DNA from: Sphaerochaetaceae bacterium
GTDB taxonomy: Bacteria; Spirochaetota; Spirochaetia; Sphaerochaetales; Sphaerochaetaceae
Assembly: GCA_028532915.1 (NCBI GenBank)
Contig: JAQQAI010000054.1
Location: forward strand, 1-64,000
Length of the DNA: 64,000 nt
Direction of reading: 5' to 3'
Shown here: in pieces, positions 15,655 through 25,008 of the stretch
Layout of the letters: each line of letters opens with the position of its first letter
Position numbering within the stretch: the stretch's first letter is position 1
Program-made: the position numbers and the translations under genes
Notes under the pieces: model-generated
Told to the model about the DNA's origin: nothing
Databases searched by the model: none
Seen by the model: the letters and a program-made list of their open reading frames with translations, nothing else

Positions 15655-18172
15655 GAGCGTACCGTAGAATCCCTCCGTTGAGGTAATAGGAGATCTCACT
15701 TTCGGTATCAAGCCTGCTGATGAGCGAGACTTCCTTAGAACCCTTCTCATCTTTGATGATCATCTCGATATGCTGATTCGGAATCAAAGTGGAAGGCAGG
15801 TGTATATCGAACAGCTCTCTTCCTGTGACCTGGAAGGAATCTTTCCCTTCCCCTTCGAGGAACTGAAGAGGAATGATACCCATTCCCAAAAGGTTGCTCT
15901 TGTGAATGCGTTCGAATGACTGTGCGATGACCGCTTTGACACCAAGCAGTGCGGTTCCTTTCGCCGCCCAGTCTCTTGAGGAGCCGGTTCCGTATTCTTT
16001 ACCCGCTATGATTATCAGGTCTCTTCCCTCTTTCTTATATTCTTCGGCCACATCGTAGATATATCCGATATAACCTTCAGGGTACTTGGTGGTGTATCCG
16101 CCTTCTTTTCCTTCAGCGATAAGGTTGTGCAGCCGGACGTTCGCGAATGTTCCCCGTGCCATGACCTCATGATTTCCCCGCCGGGACCCGTATGAATTGA
16201 ATCTCTCTTTGCTGATTCCCTTCTCTTTGAGATATCTGCCTGCAGGGTAGTTCTCATCGATAGCGCCTGCCGGAGATATATGGTCCGTCGTAACCGAATC
16301 TGCGAAGACGGCAAGAGCTCTTGCGTCTGTGATCGGTGTTACGACTCTCAGATTCTGGTCAAGATCGTTGAAAAATGGAGCCGGGGCAATATAGGTCGAC
16401 TCTTCATTCCATTCGTAATGGTTCGAGAGAGCCTTCCACCTTGAATCTCCATCTCTGATCGATCCATATACATTCGTGTACAGATCGCGTTTGAGATATT
16501 TTTGTTCGATCTGTGCTATCTCAGCCTTCGAAGGCCAGATGTCTTTGAGAAACACATCCTTGTCTATAGGTTCTTCCATCAGGTTTCTGTTGATATTCCC
16601 GGCGATCGCGTAGGCGACCACCAGCAGGGGACTGGCAAGGAACGCCCCTTTCACGCTCTGATGGATCCTTCCGGAGAAGTTCCTGTTTCCCGAAAGCACA
16701 GCTGCCAGTTCTGTTCCAGCCTGCGCGAGTTTCTGTGCCTGCAAAAGAAGCGGTCCGCTGTTGCCGATGCAGGTGGTGCATCCGTAGGCGTCCACATAGA
16801 ATCCGAGCTGATTCAGATAGGGAAGAAGACCGCTGTCAGAAAGATATCCGGTGACGACTTTCGAGCCCGGAGCAAAGCTGGTTTTGACCCACGGCTTTAC
16901 GGTGCATCCCTTTTCGACTGCCTTCTTTGCAAGCAGGGCGGCTCCTATCATCACTTTCGGGTTGCTTGTGTTGGTACAGCTGGTGATCGCAGCAATGACG
17001 ATGTCTCCATCGTGACCGGCTGTGTTCAGGCTCTTTTTGAACTGATCTTTTACAACCAAAGGAACATCAGCCACACTGATGCGGTCCTGAGGACGGTATG
17101 GTCCTGCAACGCTCAAAGTCAGAGAGCTCAGGTCGAATTCAACAACTCTGTCGTAGGACACGAAGGAATTCGGGTGATAAAACAGATTGTTTTTGATGGC
17201 ATACTCTTTTGTCCTAGCGGCACAATCATCTCTTCCTGTAAAAGACAGATATTCGATCGTTTTGGAATCTATCGGGAAATAGGCGCAGGTCGCACCGTAT
17301 TCAGGGCACATATTTGCGATCGTAGCTCTGTCGGCAATATCGAGCGTCTCATATCCTTCTCCGAAGAATTCGATGAAAGCTCCCACTACATCGGTCTTTC
17401 GGAGAAACTCCGTGACCGCCAGCGCCGCATCGGTAGAAGTGCACATTTCGGGGATCTTACCGGTGAGTCTGACTCCGATGACTTTGACTGCCCCTACCGC
17501 ATAGGGAAGAGACAGCATCGTCGATTCCGCCTCTATTCCTCCGACACCCCAGCCGAGGACACCCAGCGCGTTGATCATCGTCGTATGGCTGTCGGTCCCT
17601 ATGAGGGTATCGGGAAACAGAATACCGTCTTTCTGCCTGACCACCTGAGCAAGGTGTTCGATATTCACCTGATGGCATATCCCGCTTCCCGGAGGAACGA
17701 TCGACAGGTTGTCGAATTCTTTTTCAGCCCATTTCAGCAGATGGTAGCGCTCCTCGTTCTGCTGATACTCTCTATCCTTGTTGCAGTTCAGAGATCCCTC
17801 TCTTCCGGAGCATTCGATGGATACCGAGTGATCGATTACAAGATCTACCGGAATTTTCGGTGAGACGAGGTTCCCTGAAAAATAGATCTGTTCCATCGAT
17901 TCTTTTGCCGAGGCGAGATCGACGACCGCAGGAACACCCGTGAAATCCTGCATCAGAACACGTGCGGGGTAAAATGGTATTTCCGCGACGTTTTCGTTAT
18001 GGGCCCACCGGAGAATCGTGGCAGTCTCGATCCCGCTGTCCTTCTGATTCCTGATGAGGTTCTCCAGGAGGATCCGCTTGCAGTAGGGCATGATCATCAC
18101 AGAAGGTCCGATCATATCCCTGATTGAAAAATAATCGTAGGCTACATTCTGTATCTTCAGTCTTTTTTTCAT
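15638..18172 (-). CDS. acnA: Aconitate hydratase (AcnA/IRP type)
   Basis: This 844-aa protein catalyses citrate-isocitrate interconversion with a [4Fe-4S] cluster. The three cluster cysteines are visible in ITSCTNTSNP and YGCTTCIGNSGPL. GTDSHTTMINALGVLGWGVGGIEAE and the swivel-domain segment AGKEYGTGSSRDWAAKGT are diagnostic of the AcnA/IRP1 branch. It is somewhat shorter than typical AcnA (about 890-900 aa). CAAGGAGG precedes the ATG. It is 28 bp downstream of the secreted HExxH/barrel gene, on the same strand and probably transcribed with it although no functional link is obvious. Its stop lies inside the 3' end of the sucrose-phosphate synthase gene. Confidence 0.95.
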   Translation of the reverse strand: MKKRLKIQNVAYDYFSIRDMIGPSVMIMPYCKRILLENLIRNQKDSGIETATILRWAHNENVAEIPFYPARVLMQDFTGVPAVVDLASAKESMEQIYFSGNLVSPKIPVDLVIDHSVSIECSGREGSLNCNKDREYQQNEERYHLLKWAEKEFDNLSIVPPGSGICHQVNIEHLAQVVRQKDGILFPDTLIGTDSHTTMINALGVLGWGVGGIEAESTMLSLPYAVGAVKVIGVRLTGKIPEMCTSTDAALAVTEFLRKTDVVGAFIEFFGEGYETLDIADRATIANMCPEYGATCAYFPIDSKTIEYLSFTGRDDCAARTKEYAIKNNLFYHPNSFVSYDRVVEFDLSSLTLSVAGPYRPQDRISVADVPLVVKDQFKKSLNTAGHDGDIVIAAITSCTNTSNPKVMIGAALLAKKAVEKGCTVKPWVKTSFAPGSKVVTGYLSDSGLLPYLNQLGFYVDAYGCTTCIGNSGPLLLQAQKLAQAGTELAAVLSGNRNFSGRIHQSVKGAFLASPLLVVAYAIAGNINRNLMEEPIDKDVFLKDIWPSKAEIAQIEQKYLKRDLYTNVYGSIRDGDSRWKALSNHYEWNEESTYIAPAPFFNDLDQNLRVVTPITDARALAVFADSVTTDHISPAGAIDENYPAGRYLKEKGISKERFNSYGSRRGNHEVMARGTFANVRLHNLIAEGKEGGYTTKYPEGYIGYIYDVAEEYKKEGRDLIIIAGKEYGTGSSRDWAAKGTALLGVKAVIAQSFERIHKSNLLGMGIIPLQFLEGEGKDSFQVTGRELFDIHLPSTLIPNQHIEMIIKDEKGSKEVSLISRLDTESEISYYLNGGILRYALNRLV

Positions 18173-18200
18173 GAACCCCTCCTTGGTGACCCCGGTGCGT

Positions 18201-20867
18201 TCAGTATATCAGATCGGTCTCAATACCTAATCGTATCGCATAATCCCCTGTTGTGCTACTTATTTCACCGCCGATAAATGGAGCAAGAGTGATGCCGCTG
18301 CCCATCAGATAGTCGAACGAAAGCTTACCTCCGAAGATAATCGTATCAGACCAGTAGGAACTGGTCTCATCGATGTAGAACGAGCCTGCCGCATAGGTCT
18401 TGAAGGTGATCTCACGAAAGCCTCCCCATAAGAAAGGCAGATCGAGACCGCTGACCGATGCTAGATAGGAAAGTCTCACGTTCATTTTTGCTTTCCCGTC
18501 ATCTCCGATTCCCGTCAGATAATCGGGAGGGAGGATGGACTGAGGTGATACAGCATTGGAAAAGAGTCCGCCGTGACTGTAGGCTCCTTCTGTTTCAATC
18601 CGGATCAGATGATTGCGGATGAACGAGGGTACCGAGACTGTCAACTTCGCGAATGAGAAGAAGTTATGGGACCAGCTTGTCAGATAGATGAGATCCTGAA
18701 GGGTATAGCGTGTGCTGACCGAGGTGCGCCCCAGTGTCTCAATGGGAGCGCTTTTTTCACGGTATGTGTAAGAGGCTGAAGCGGCAAAACTCATCCTATT
18801 TGTTCCATCGCTATTCAGAAACGATCCTTTTGAGGCGAAAGATGCCGAAGATGTTCCCTGCGGCCGCTGTGCATTCCACAGGGGGAGAGAGAATGACAGT
18901 GAGGCACTGCTGCCGAGGTAGGGGGAATTCAGGGTTCCATCGAAGGTCAGCTGAAACGGACCGGGACTGTACTGGTAGGTGAGATCAGCCCGAATCAGGT
19001 TGTCTTCGAACGAATAGCCTGCCTGAGTTTCGACCATATGTCTGTGCAGAACAGAATCCCACAATGTCCAGATTCCCGGCTGTATCGAATTCTCATCCGT
19101 GTAGGGAAGGGGAAGCCACAGCAGGAATCTCGGAAGGTCAAGATATGAAGTCTGTTCGAACTGTCTGATCTGAGATTCGACATTGAAACCGGTGCTGCTT
19201 TGATCTTCTGTGATCCTTGCCTCTATCTTGGACAATGAATCCGATTTCACCGAGCAGATTGAGGGGAAACCGTTCACATACGTCTGGTAATACAGCGTAT
19301 CAGCGATGAGAATTCCATCAAAGATTCCGATGGGATCTTCCAAGAGAAGGGAGACTTCTTTTGTGTCGAGATCGATCTCATAAAGGGAGAACGGAGTGTT
19401 TTCGTCACTTGTGAACAGAAGACGGTCCTCACCGACAAATCGCGGATTGCGGATCTCCGACATGCTCAAGCCTGTGAGAGGCACGATTGTGTCTCCTACT
19501 ATTAGAACGAGTGACGATCTTCCCTTTTTGATTCTCACGGCTGCACCCTTTTCCCCGTCGGGTGAATAGGTCGGAAAGTAGAAGCTTTCACCGCTGTGGT
19601 CGCTGATGATGCGTTTTTCCATCGTCTCCAGATCAATCTGTATCAGCCGGTAGCGGTCACTGACTATCTCTGTGGCAAGTATCCGGTTGCCGTCGGGGTG
19701 GATCGAAATGCGATCCAGCTTCATTTTGTCTGTGAGTCTTTTGTATTCTCCGGTTTTCATGTTGTATGACCACAGGTCCCTGTAACCGATAGGAGCATTG
19801 TCGAGGGCCGAACTGTCAGAGTATTCATAGTGCTGGAATATGAAATAGACAAGCGACCGGTACGCATCGACAGCTATTGCCGTCTCGTCAGGGCTGTTGA
19901 TGCGTGAGAGCAGAGGTTCTTCACCTAAATGGGAGAGTGTGATCCCCTTATCGAGGGTGTAGCGGGAAAGATAGAGAGAGCCATCATTCGCTATGATCAT
20001 AGAAGACGAATTCGCATCAGCACTTACGACGGTCCTTTCGACTGTATCTGCAACGGACAGCTCTTCGACCGCCTTTGAGTAGATTGTCTCGGCAGTGAGT
20101 CCCGTTTCTTTCTCGATCGCATTCGAAAGGCCGAAAAAAGGAAAGAGAGTGAACGATCTGTTGATTCTGTTGAATGTGTCGTAGCCGAAATTCTCGATGA
20201 TGTAGTTCACCATCAGGTACCCTGTCAGATAGATCCTTCCAGACGGAGCGGTGAGTGACTGGTAGGCTCCTTTCGATAATGACCACATCGCACCGTCAGC
20301 CGCTGCCGAGCGGATAGTGGAGAGGAATCTCTGACTGTCACCTCTTCCACCGGAGGCAAGGTGCGTCTCGTTGTAGGTCGTGATTCCCTCGATCCACCAT
20401 CCCGGCATGAAGGCCATGTTCATCGTCGTTATTTCCGGACCGAAGATCGGTTTCAGGACAGAAGGGGGTCCTACAGGGTTCGTAAGGTGGATATAATGGG
20501 TCAGTTCATGAGTGAACAGAGAATAGAGCCAGTTATCTACCCGGGATCCGAGAAAAAGGGAAGATGGAGAAGTGATGAACAGTGTCACTTTCGAGGGCAT
20601 GGTGGAGTAATACCCGTTAGCCCAGGTCGGTCTGCCTGTGATGACCACGGGGATCTTCTCCTGCGGTCGGTACGAAAGACCTTCGGTAACCTTGTCATAG
20701 ACTTCATCAGCGAACGATGCGACCATCATTCCCTCATCACTGAACTCGCTTTCGAATATGATGAGATGGTGGTCAGTCTCTATCTGCTTGTATCCGGCAG
20801 CTGCTGTCAGTTCAAAGACAACCATGCATAGCCCCAGAAAAATCAGTGATTTCCTTTTCATATTCAT
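18201..20867 (-). CDS. Secreted HExxH peptidase-like protein with TolB-type propeller and C-terminal outer-membrane barrel
   Basis: This protein of about 888 aa has a signal peptide (MNMKRKSLIFLGLCMVVFELTAAA) and a gluzincin-like zinc motif HELTHYIH, followed about 30 residues later by GWWIEGITTYNE, where E and the small helix fit the third zinc ligand. The middle region (about 290-590) has WD40/TolB-like propeller blades (e.g. YRLIQIDLETMEKRIISD, FSLYEIDLDTKEVSLLLED). From about residue 640 on there are alternating amphipathic strands ending in ETDLIY, with the terminal aromatic residue expected of BAM substrates. An enzyme fused to a propeller and its own barrel is inferred. Starts at 20867 (MNMKRK) or 20861 (MKRKS) are both possible; no ribosome site is seen. 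The function is unknown. Confidence 0.75.
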   Translation of the reverse strand: MNMKRKSLIFLGLCMVVFELTAAAGYKQIETDHHLIIFESEFSDEGMMVASFADEVYDKVTEGLSYRPQEKIPVVITGRPTWANGYYSTMPSKVTLFITSPSSLFLGSRVDNWLYSLFTHELTHYIHLTNPVGPPSVLKPIFGPEITTMNMAFMPGWWIEGITTYNETHLASGGRGDSQRFLSTIRSAAADGAMWSLSKGAYQSLTAPSGRIYLTGYLMVNYIIENFGYDTFNRINRSFTLFPFFGLSNAIEKETGLTAETIYSKAVEELSVADTVERTVVSADANSSSMIIANDGSLYLSRYTLDKGITLSHLGEEPLLSRINSPDETAIAVDAYRSLVYFIFQHYEYSDSSALDNAPIGYRDLWSYNMKTGEYKRLTDKMKLDRISIHPDGNRILATEIVSDRYRLIQIDLETMEKRIISDHSGESFYFPTYSPDGEKGAAVRIKKGRSSLVLIVGDTIVPLTGLSMSEIRNPRFVGEDRLLFTSDENTPFSLYEIDLDTKEVSLLLEDPIGIFDGILIADTLYYQTYVNGFPSICSVKSDSLSKIEARITEDQSSTGFNVESQIRQFEQTSYLDLPRFLLWLPLPYTDENSIQPGIWTLWDSVLHRHMVETQAGYSFEDNLIRADLTYQYSPGPFQLTFDGTLNSPYLGSSASLSFSLPLWNAQRPQGTSSASFASKGSFLNSDGTNRMSFAASASYTYREKSAPIETLGRTSVSTRYTLQDLIYLTSWSHNFFSFAKLTVSVPSFIRNHLIRIETEGAYSHGGLFSNAVSPQSILPPDYLTGIGDDGKAKMNVRLSYLASVSGLDLPFLWGGFREITFKTYAAGSFYIDETSSYWSDTIIFGGKLSFDYLMGSGITLAPFIGGEISSTTGDYAIRLGIETDLIY

Positions 20868-21034
20868 AATATATACTATAGGCAAAATATGGGTGCTTCT
20901 CAATCATAAAAAAAAATACTTGATCGATAAAGACTCGAAGATAATGTAACCGATAGGTAATAAAAACATTTCATTATTGTATACTCTCGTGTAAAATGGA
21001 AGAAGCAAAGAATTTAATTAGCATGGAGGCTTAT

Positions 21035-21583
21035 ATGAAAAGTATGAAGAGAATCATTGTCATCATGATCATCTGTGTGACAATGGGTACAGCTTTCGCC
21101 GCAACACCCAGCGTGTTCGATGTCGGAATCCTTAACTATTATAAGATTCAGAATCTGGTGGATCAGGATTTCGCATCCTATACTCCCGGAGTCCGTCTCG
21201 AAACTCATATCACACCATGGTTCGGTCTTGGCGCAGATGTTCTGCTTGAAGCTCCTTTTGCCGCAGGCGCCCCCGCCGGCACCTACAATTTCATCGGAAC
21301 AACCGATGTCTCTTTCAGAGCCTCTCTCGGTTTCTTCGAACCGTTTTTGGCAGTCGGTCCGGCTTATCAGGTTACAGTGGATTCAACTTCAGTGACACTC
21401 ACCACAGATGTTTCCTACAGCGCCAGAGCGGGATTCGATTTCAATATCACCGATATTCTGACTGTCGGAGCAGAGGGAAAGCTGATCGTCAATGATCTTC
21501 CCGGTCTCATAGATGGTTCGGTCACGAGCGTAGACTGGCTTGACGCCACCTATGTGGGCCTTTCGATAAAAGCCAAATTCTGA
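21035..21583 (+). CDS. Small outer-membrane beta-barrel protein
   Basis: This 182-aa exported protein has a signal peptide ending in TAFAATPS, then alternating beta strands (ASYTPGVRLETHITPWFGLGADVLLEAPF, ASLGFFEPFLAVGPAYQVTV, SYSARAGFDFNITDILTVGAEGKLIV) and a terminal Phe (LSIKAKF), which suits an 8-stranded OmpA/OmpW-like barrel. The ATG at 21035 has GGAGG 5 nt upstream; earlier in-frame starts do not. It stands alone, divergent from the HExxH/barrel gene and followed by a strong terminator, so it is probably a well-expressed single-gene unit. No specific function is recognised. Confidence 0.75.
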   Translation: MKSMKRIIVIMIICVTMGTAFAATPSVFDVGILNYYKIQNLVDQDFASYTPGVRLETHITPWFGLGADVLLEAPFAAGAPAGTYNFIGTTDVSFRASLGFFEPFLAVGPAYQVTVDSTSVTLTTDVSYSARAGFDFNITDILTVGAEGKLIVNDLPGLIDGSVTSVDWLDATYVGLSIKAKF

Positions 21584-21604
21584 TAGTTTCAGAACGTTCA
21601 GGTA

Positions 21605-21639
21605 ACAGGAGTATCCCGATTGTGCGATACTCCTGTTTT
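21605..21639. terminator. Strong bidirectional intrinsic terminator
   Basis: ACAGGAGTATC pairs with GATACTCCTGT (11 bp, 10-nt loop), followed by TTTTATTTCTTCT on the plus strand. It serves the barrel gene ending at 21583. The opposite-strand DUF3783-like gene ends on the same spot (stop 21638-21640), so the hairpin may serve both. Confidence 0.85.
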
Positions 21640-21859
21640 ATTTCTTCTCGCTGCCTGGAGGATTATTCTTCAGGTATTCGTGTTCTTCACCCACATCCTG
21701 TACAACCTCGCCCAGTCTCATCTTAAGAGAATGTTCTGTCGTCATCGCGAAGGCGATGTCGACCTCTTTGCCGAATTGCTGTTTCACGGCTCTCATCAAT
21801 GCGAAGATCTCTTCGTTGGTAAAGCCGTGGGCTATGACCACTTTATGTTCTTTGTTCAT
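21638..21859 (-). CDS. Small DUF3783-like protein
   Basis: This 73-aa soluble protein (KVVIAHGFTNEEIFALMRAVKQQFG, IAFAMTTEHSLKMRLGEVVQDV, EEHEYLK) resembles small DUF3783 family members, which pair a beta-alpha unit with a conserved T.ehslkm.l.... block. The role is unknown. It has no clear ribosome site (GAGAAC 4 nt upstream). Its start faces that of the DUF89 gene about 70 bp away, so the two are divergent. Its coding nature is supported by the close fit between its stop and the terminator and by its protein-like composition. Confidence 0.6.
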   Translation of the reverse strand: MNKEHKVVIAHGFTNEEIFALMRAVKQQFGKEVDIAFAMTTEHSLKMRLGEVVQDVGEEHEYLKNNPPGSEKK

Positions 21860-21930
21860 GTTCTCAATGTATCAGAGAGATTCGGCCCGTTCAAGAGACA
21901 CACACTGCTCATTGTGCTATAGTGACACCT

Positions 21931-22833
21931 ATGAATACCTTCACATCGTGCATTCCATGTTTCTTCCATCAGGTCGAGGAGGCCAAAGTCCTTTTCTCCC
22001 TTGATGACGCTCAGACACGCCAGATTATGAACATCCTCGGCGATTCTCTCAAACATTACACCGACGAACAGAGTCCTCCTGAGCTTGCGGTCGTTACTCA
22101 AAGAGAACTTGAAAGAGTTCTCGGCTGTGATGATCCCTACGATTCTATAAAGAAGGAGAGCAATGAGAAGGCGCTGAGAATGTACCCTCAGCTGAAAGAG
22201 AGTGTCATTTCAAGTAAGGACCCTCTCAGAAAGGCGATAGAGCTTTCATGCGGGGGGAATATCATCGACTACGGTGTTCTCGGGAACACTCTGGATGTCC
22301 GCAGGGAGATCGAGCGGATAGTGAGTGATTCAGAGGCACAGATCAATGATGAAGACCCCTCATTGTTCTCGATAGACCATTTCAGAGAAAGATTGAGAGA
22401 ATCCTCTACAGTCCTGTTCATTGCCGACAATGCCGGAGAGATAGTGTTCGACCGCCTCCTTATCGAGACCATACATGAGAAATTCCCGTCGATAAGGATC
22501 ACCGTTGCGGTCCGCGGCAGACCTATTTTGAATGATGCGCTTATCGCAGATGCTCTTTCGGTTCATATAGATGAAACGGCCAGGGTCATAACAAGCGGAG
22601 TGCCCACTCCCGGAACAGTCCTTTCACTATCTACTGCCGAGTTTGAACAGGAATTCAGTTCCTCCGACATGGTCATAAGCAAAGGGCAGGGAAATTACGA
22701 ATCGCTCAGTAAAGAGAGCAGAGAGATCTTCTTCCTTCTCACGGCCAAATGTCATGTGATAGCTGACGATATAGGATGCAATCTGAAAGACCTGATCCTC
22801 CTTGCACGAAATCTAAAGGATGAATCTTTTTAG
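21931..22833 (+). CDS. DUF89/ARMT1-like damage-control phosphatase
   Basis: This 300-aa DUF89 family protein begins with a cysteine-bearing segment (SCIPCFFHQ) typical of the bacterial/archaeal subgroup I. The metal/phosphate-binding core is present: FIADNAGEIVFDRLLI, AVRGRPILNDAL and SKGQGNYESL. The family hydrolyses phosphorylated metabolites, especially damaged sugar phosphates; the subgroup substrate here is unknown. The ATG at 21931 begins the conserved part. A TATAGT sequence 7 nt upstream of the ATG, with no ribosome site, suggests a leaderless or nearly leaderless mRNA. The last 21 bp overlap the convergent HAD gene. Confidence 0.88.
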   Translation: MNTFTSCIPCFFHQVEEAKVLFSLDDAQTRQIMNILGDSLKHYTDEQSPPELAVVTQRELERVLGCDDPYDSIKKESNEKALRMYPQLKESVISSKDPLRKAIELSCGGNIIDYGVLGNTLDVRREIERIVSDSEAQINDEDPSLFSIDHFRERLRESSTVLFIADNAGEIVFDRLLIETIHEKFPSIRITVAVRGRPILNDALIADALSVHIDETARVITSGVPTPGTVLSLSTAEFEQEFSSSDMVISKGQGNYESLSKESREIFFLLTAKCHVIADDIGCNLKDLILLARNLKDESF

Positions 22834-23607
22834 GGCTTCGGCTACACCCTCCTCATCGCAGCTTCCCGTCAGATATCGTGCTGTCTTTTTCACCTGATCC
22901 GAGGCATTGCTCATTGCGACAGAATGCCCTGCGAGCGCCAGCATCTCGAGATCGTTCGATTCGTCTCCGAAAGCCATCACCTCATCCGCTTTCAGGTCGT
23001 ACATCTGAAGCAGTTTGCTCAGAGCAGCACCCTTCGTGGCTCCTTCGCTCATCATCTCGAAATAGGTCGGGTGAGAATAGACCATGTGAATATTCTCTCC
23101 GAAAGTTGTAAGAAGATGACGTCGGATCTTTTCGGTATGTTCCAATTCGCCGATGAACATAGCCTTGGTGAATTCGAGAGGGTGCAGTGATGTGAAATCA
23201 TCAATGACGACTCCGATGGAGCTTGTCAGCGGTTCGAGAAAATCGGCATTCTTCGCATCAGGACGATAGTAGACCCGATGATGTCGGAAGGCCTGAAGAG
23301 AAGCCTCAGTCTTTTCTGCCAGAGAAACGATCTCTCTGCAGATCTCTTCGCTCATCGTACGATGAAAGAGGTCTTTCTTTTCGATCGGATCATAGATACA
23401 CGAACCGTTATAGCAGATGACGGCATCGGTCGTACCTATCTGCTCGATGAAACGCTGACAGGTGGCAAGCGATCTGCCCGTCGCCACAAAGACTCTGATT
23501 CCTTTGTCCATGACACGATTGAGGACTTCAAGAGTGTGCCTGGTGATGATCTTGGAAGAGGGAAGGAGCGTTCCGTCCAGATCGATTGCGATTGCCTTGA
23601 TATCCAT
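22813..23607 (-). CDS. Cof-type HAD-superfamily sugar-phosphatase
   Basis: This 264-aa Cof/YbiV-type HAD hydrolase carries motif I AIDLDGTLL, motif II VATGRS, motif III lysine in SEGATKGAALSKLL, and motif IV AFGDESNDLEML. These proteins dephosphorylate small phosphorylated sugars, pyridoxal phosphate or FMN, usually with broad specificity. GAAAGGTGA precedes the ATG. The 3' end overlaps the convergent DUF89 gene by 21 bp; both are metabolite phosphatases, which may be a coincidence of neighbourhood or a related clean-up role (inference). Confidence 0.92.
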   Translation of the reverse strand: MDIKAIAIDLDGTLLPSSKIITRHTLEVLNRVMDKGIRVFVATGRSLATCQRFIEQIGTTDAVICYNGSCIYDPIEKKDLFHRTMSEEICREIVSLAEKTEASLQAFRHHRVYYRPDAKNADFLEPLTSSIGVVIDDFTSLHPLEFTKAMFIGELEHTEKIRRHLLTTFGENIHMVYSHPTYFEMMSEGATKGAALSKLLQMYDLKADEVMAFGDESNDLEMLALAGHSVAMSNASDQVKKTARYLTGSCDEEGVAEALKRFIL

Positions 23608-23715
23608 ACATTCACCTTTCTGTTATACTAGTGTGAACACACCCTATCATACATGAATGAAATTATTAAGAGGGTCGTTTATTGATAGTGTGTTTGAAAA
23701 AATCCGAGGTGAGTG

Positions 23716-24084
23716 ATGATGAATCTGAAAATTATCGAAGCAGATTTTGCTGTATGTAAAATTGAACACATGAAATCGATCTCTCTGGAAGATGATTTCC
23801 TGTTCATTGGGAAGACCGATGAGGAACTTTCCATAGTCTGCAGCACAGATTCAGTTCCCGAGGGAGTACTGGAATGCGAGATGCCTTGGAGGGCATTCAG
23901 AATACAGGGTCCCCTCGATTTCTCTCTGGTGGGTATCCTTGCCCGAATAGCAGGACATCTGGCTGAACACGGAATCAGTCTTTTCGCAGTGAGCACATAC
24001 GACACCGATTATATTCTGGTGAAAAGTGAGGTCTTCGATAAAGCGGTAAGAGTTCTCACCGGGTGCTCTTATACGTTCGCCTGA
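23716..24084 (+). CDS. ACT-domain protein (amino-acid-binding type)
   Basis: This protein of about 122 aa has one or two ACT folds. Its second half, RIQGPLDFSLVGILARIAGHLAEHGISLFAVSTYDTDYILVK, matches the ACT_7/CASTOR-type pattern of small stand-alone ACT proteins (G.ldf..vGil..i...l...gIs.f..stydtDyilv). Such proteins sense small ligands, often amino acids. GAGGTGA precedes a GTG-ATG-ATG run, so starts at 23716 and 23719 are equally possible. It stands alone and its last 16 bp overlap the convergent LuxR-type regulator gene. Confidence 0.85.
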   Translation: MMNLKIIEADFAVCKIEHMKSISLEDDFLFIGKTDEELSIVCSTDSVPEGVLECEMPWRAFRIQGPLDFSLVGILARIAGHLAEHGISLFAVSTYDTDYILVKSEVFDKAVRVLTGCSYTFA

Positions 24085-24989
24085 CGTTTTTCTTTTTCTG
24101 CAAGGACTTTCGATACCAGTTCTACCCGACTTCGCGTGCCGGTCTTCTCGAAGATATGGGATACATGGGTTCGTGCTGTCGTGAAAGAGATGAAGAGTTT
24201 TTCACCGATTTCCTTGTTCGTGTACCCTTCGACGATAAGATCGATGACCTCCTTTTCTCTCTTGCTGATTCCGTAGGTGCTGATAAAATCGTCTTCCACC
24301 TTTTCCGATAGAGGGACCCTTCCTATAGTCGCAAGATAATGGATGAGCACCCTGGAGACGACCAGCCCCCATGAGCCGATTATGATGAAATCGAGGGAGA
24401 CAGTGTTTTCGTATCCGAACCTGTCGAGGTAAGTGTAGATCACCGCCGACAGGGGGGCGAAGATCAGTGTCGACAGGCCCATCTGCCGGACCATCATGTA
24501 CGCCGCGCGATTCCATTCGGGACGATCGACTCTGTACATCAGAACCCCGATCAGAAACAGGTATGCAGAGATGAAGAAGATGAAAGCGGTATCGAGGAGA
24601 TTGAACAGACCTGCCGTGCTGAGATTGTAATAGAGGAACGATCTGACAGCCTGTACTGCTATGATCGCTGAAGTAGCAGCGGCCGCTATGGTTCTGTTTC
24701 GCCCGTCAATCTCCACAAGGACAAGGTAGCCGAGAAGGTAGATCGACAATGCAATGAAAACCGACAGAGATACTTCTACAGCCGCAGGGAGAGCTGTCGT
24801 GACCGTTGAGGTTTGCAGATAGAGGACGATGAGGATCCTTCCCAGACTGAACAGAAGAATGAGAAACATGAATGAGAAGTATCGTGTCAGCTTCATCTTC
24901 AGGCAGGTATGAAGAAAGAGCATGCTCGCACTTCCGATACATCCTATCGAAAACAGGAATATGTGAATAAAAAGGATGACCGATTCCAT
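24069..24989 (-). CDS. Membrane-bound LuxR-family transcriptional regulator
   Basis: This 306-aa protein has about seven hydrophobic helices (residues 1-225) followed by a LuxR-type helix-turn-helix domain at the C terminus (KREKEVIDLIVEGYTNKEIGEKLFIS, then TARTHVSHIFEKTGTRSRVELV). This arrangement fits a membrane receptor that binds DNA directly. No receiver domain or phosphorylation site is present. GGAGATAA precedes the ATG. It lies 19 bp after the ICMT-like gene and is probably co-transcribed with it. The inverted repeat upstream of that gene (25687-25738) is a candidate target (inference). Confidence 0.88.
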   Translation of the reverse strand: MESVILFIHIFLFSIGCIGSASMLFLHTCLKMKLTRYFSFMFLILLFSLGRILIVLYLQTSTVTTALPAAVEVSLSVFIALSIYLLGYLVLVEIDGRNRTIAAAATSAIIAVQAVRSFLYYNLSTAGLFNLLDTAFIFFISAYLFLIGVLMYRVDRPEWNRAAYMMVRQMGLSTLIFAPLSAVIYTYLDRFGYENTVSLDFIIIGSWGLVVSRVLIHYLATIGRVPLSEKVEDDFISTYGISKREKEVIDLIVEGYTNKEIGEKLFISFTTARTHVSHIFEKTGTRSRVELVSKVLAEKEKRQANV

Positions 24990-25008
24990 ACTGCATTATC
25001 TCCGTTTG

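Noticed and set aside
16502-17863. Long open frame (453 codons) on the plus strand
   Set aside because: It lies entirely inside the minus-strand aconitase gene, and its translation is Arg/Ser/His-rich with no domain; it is an antisense shadow.
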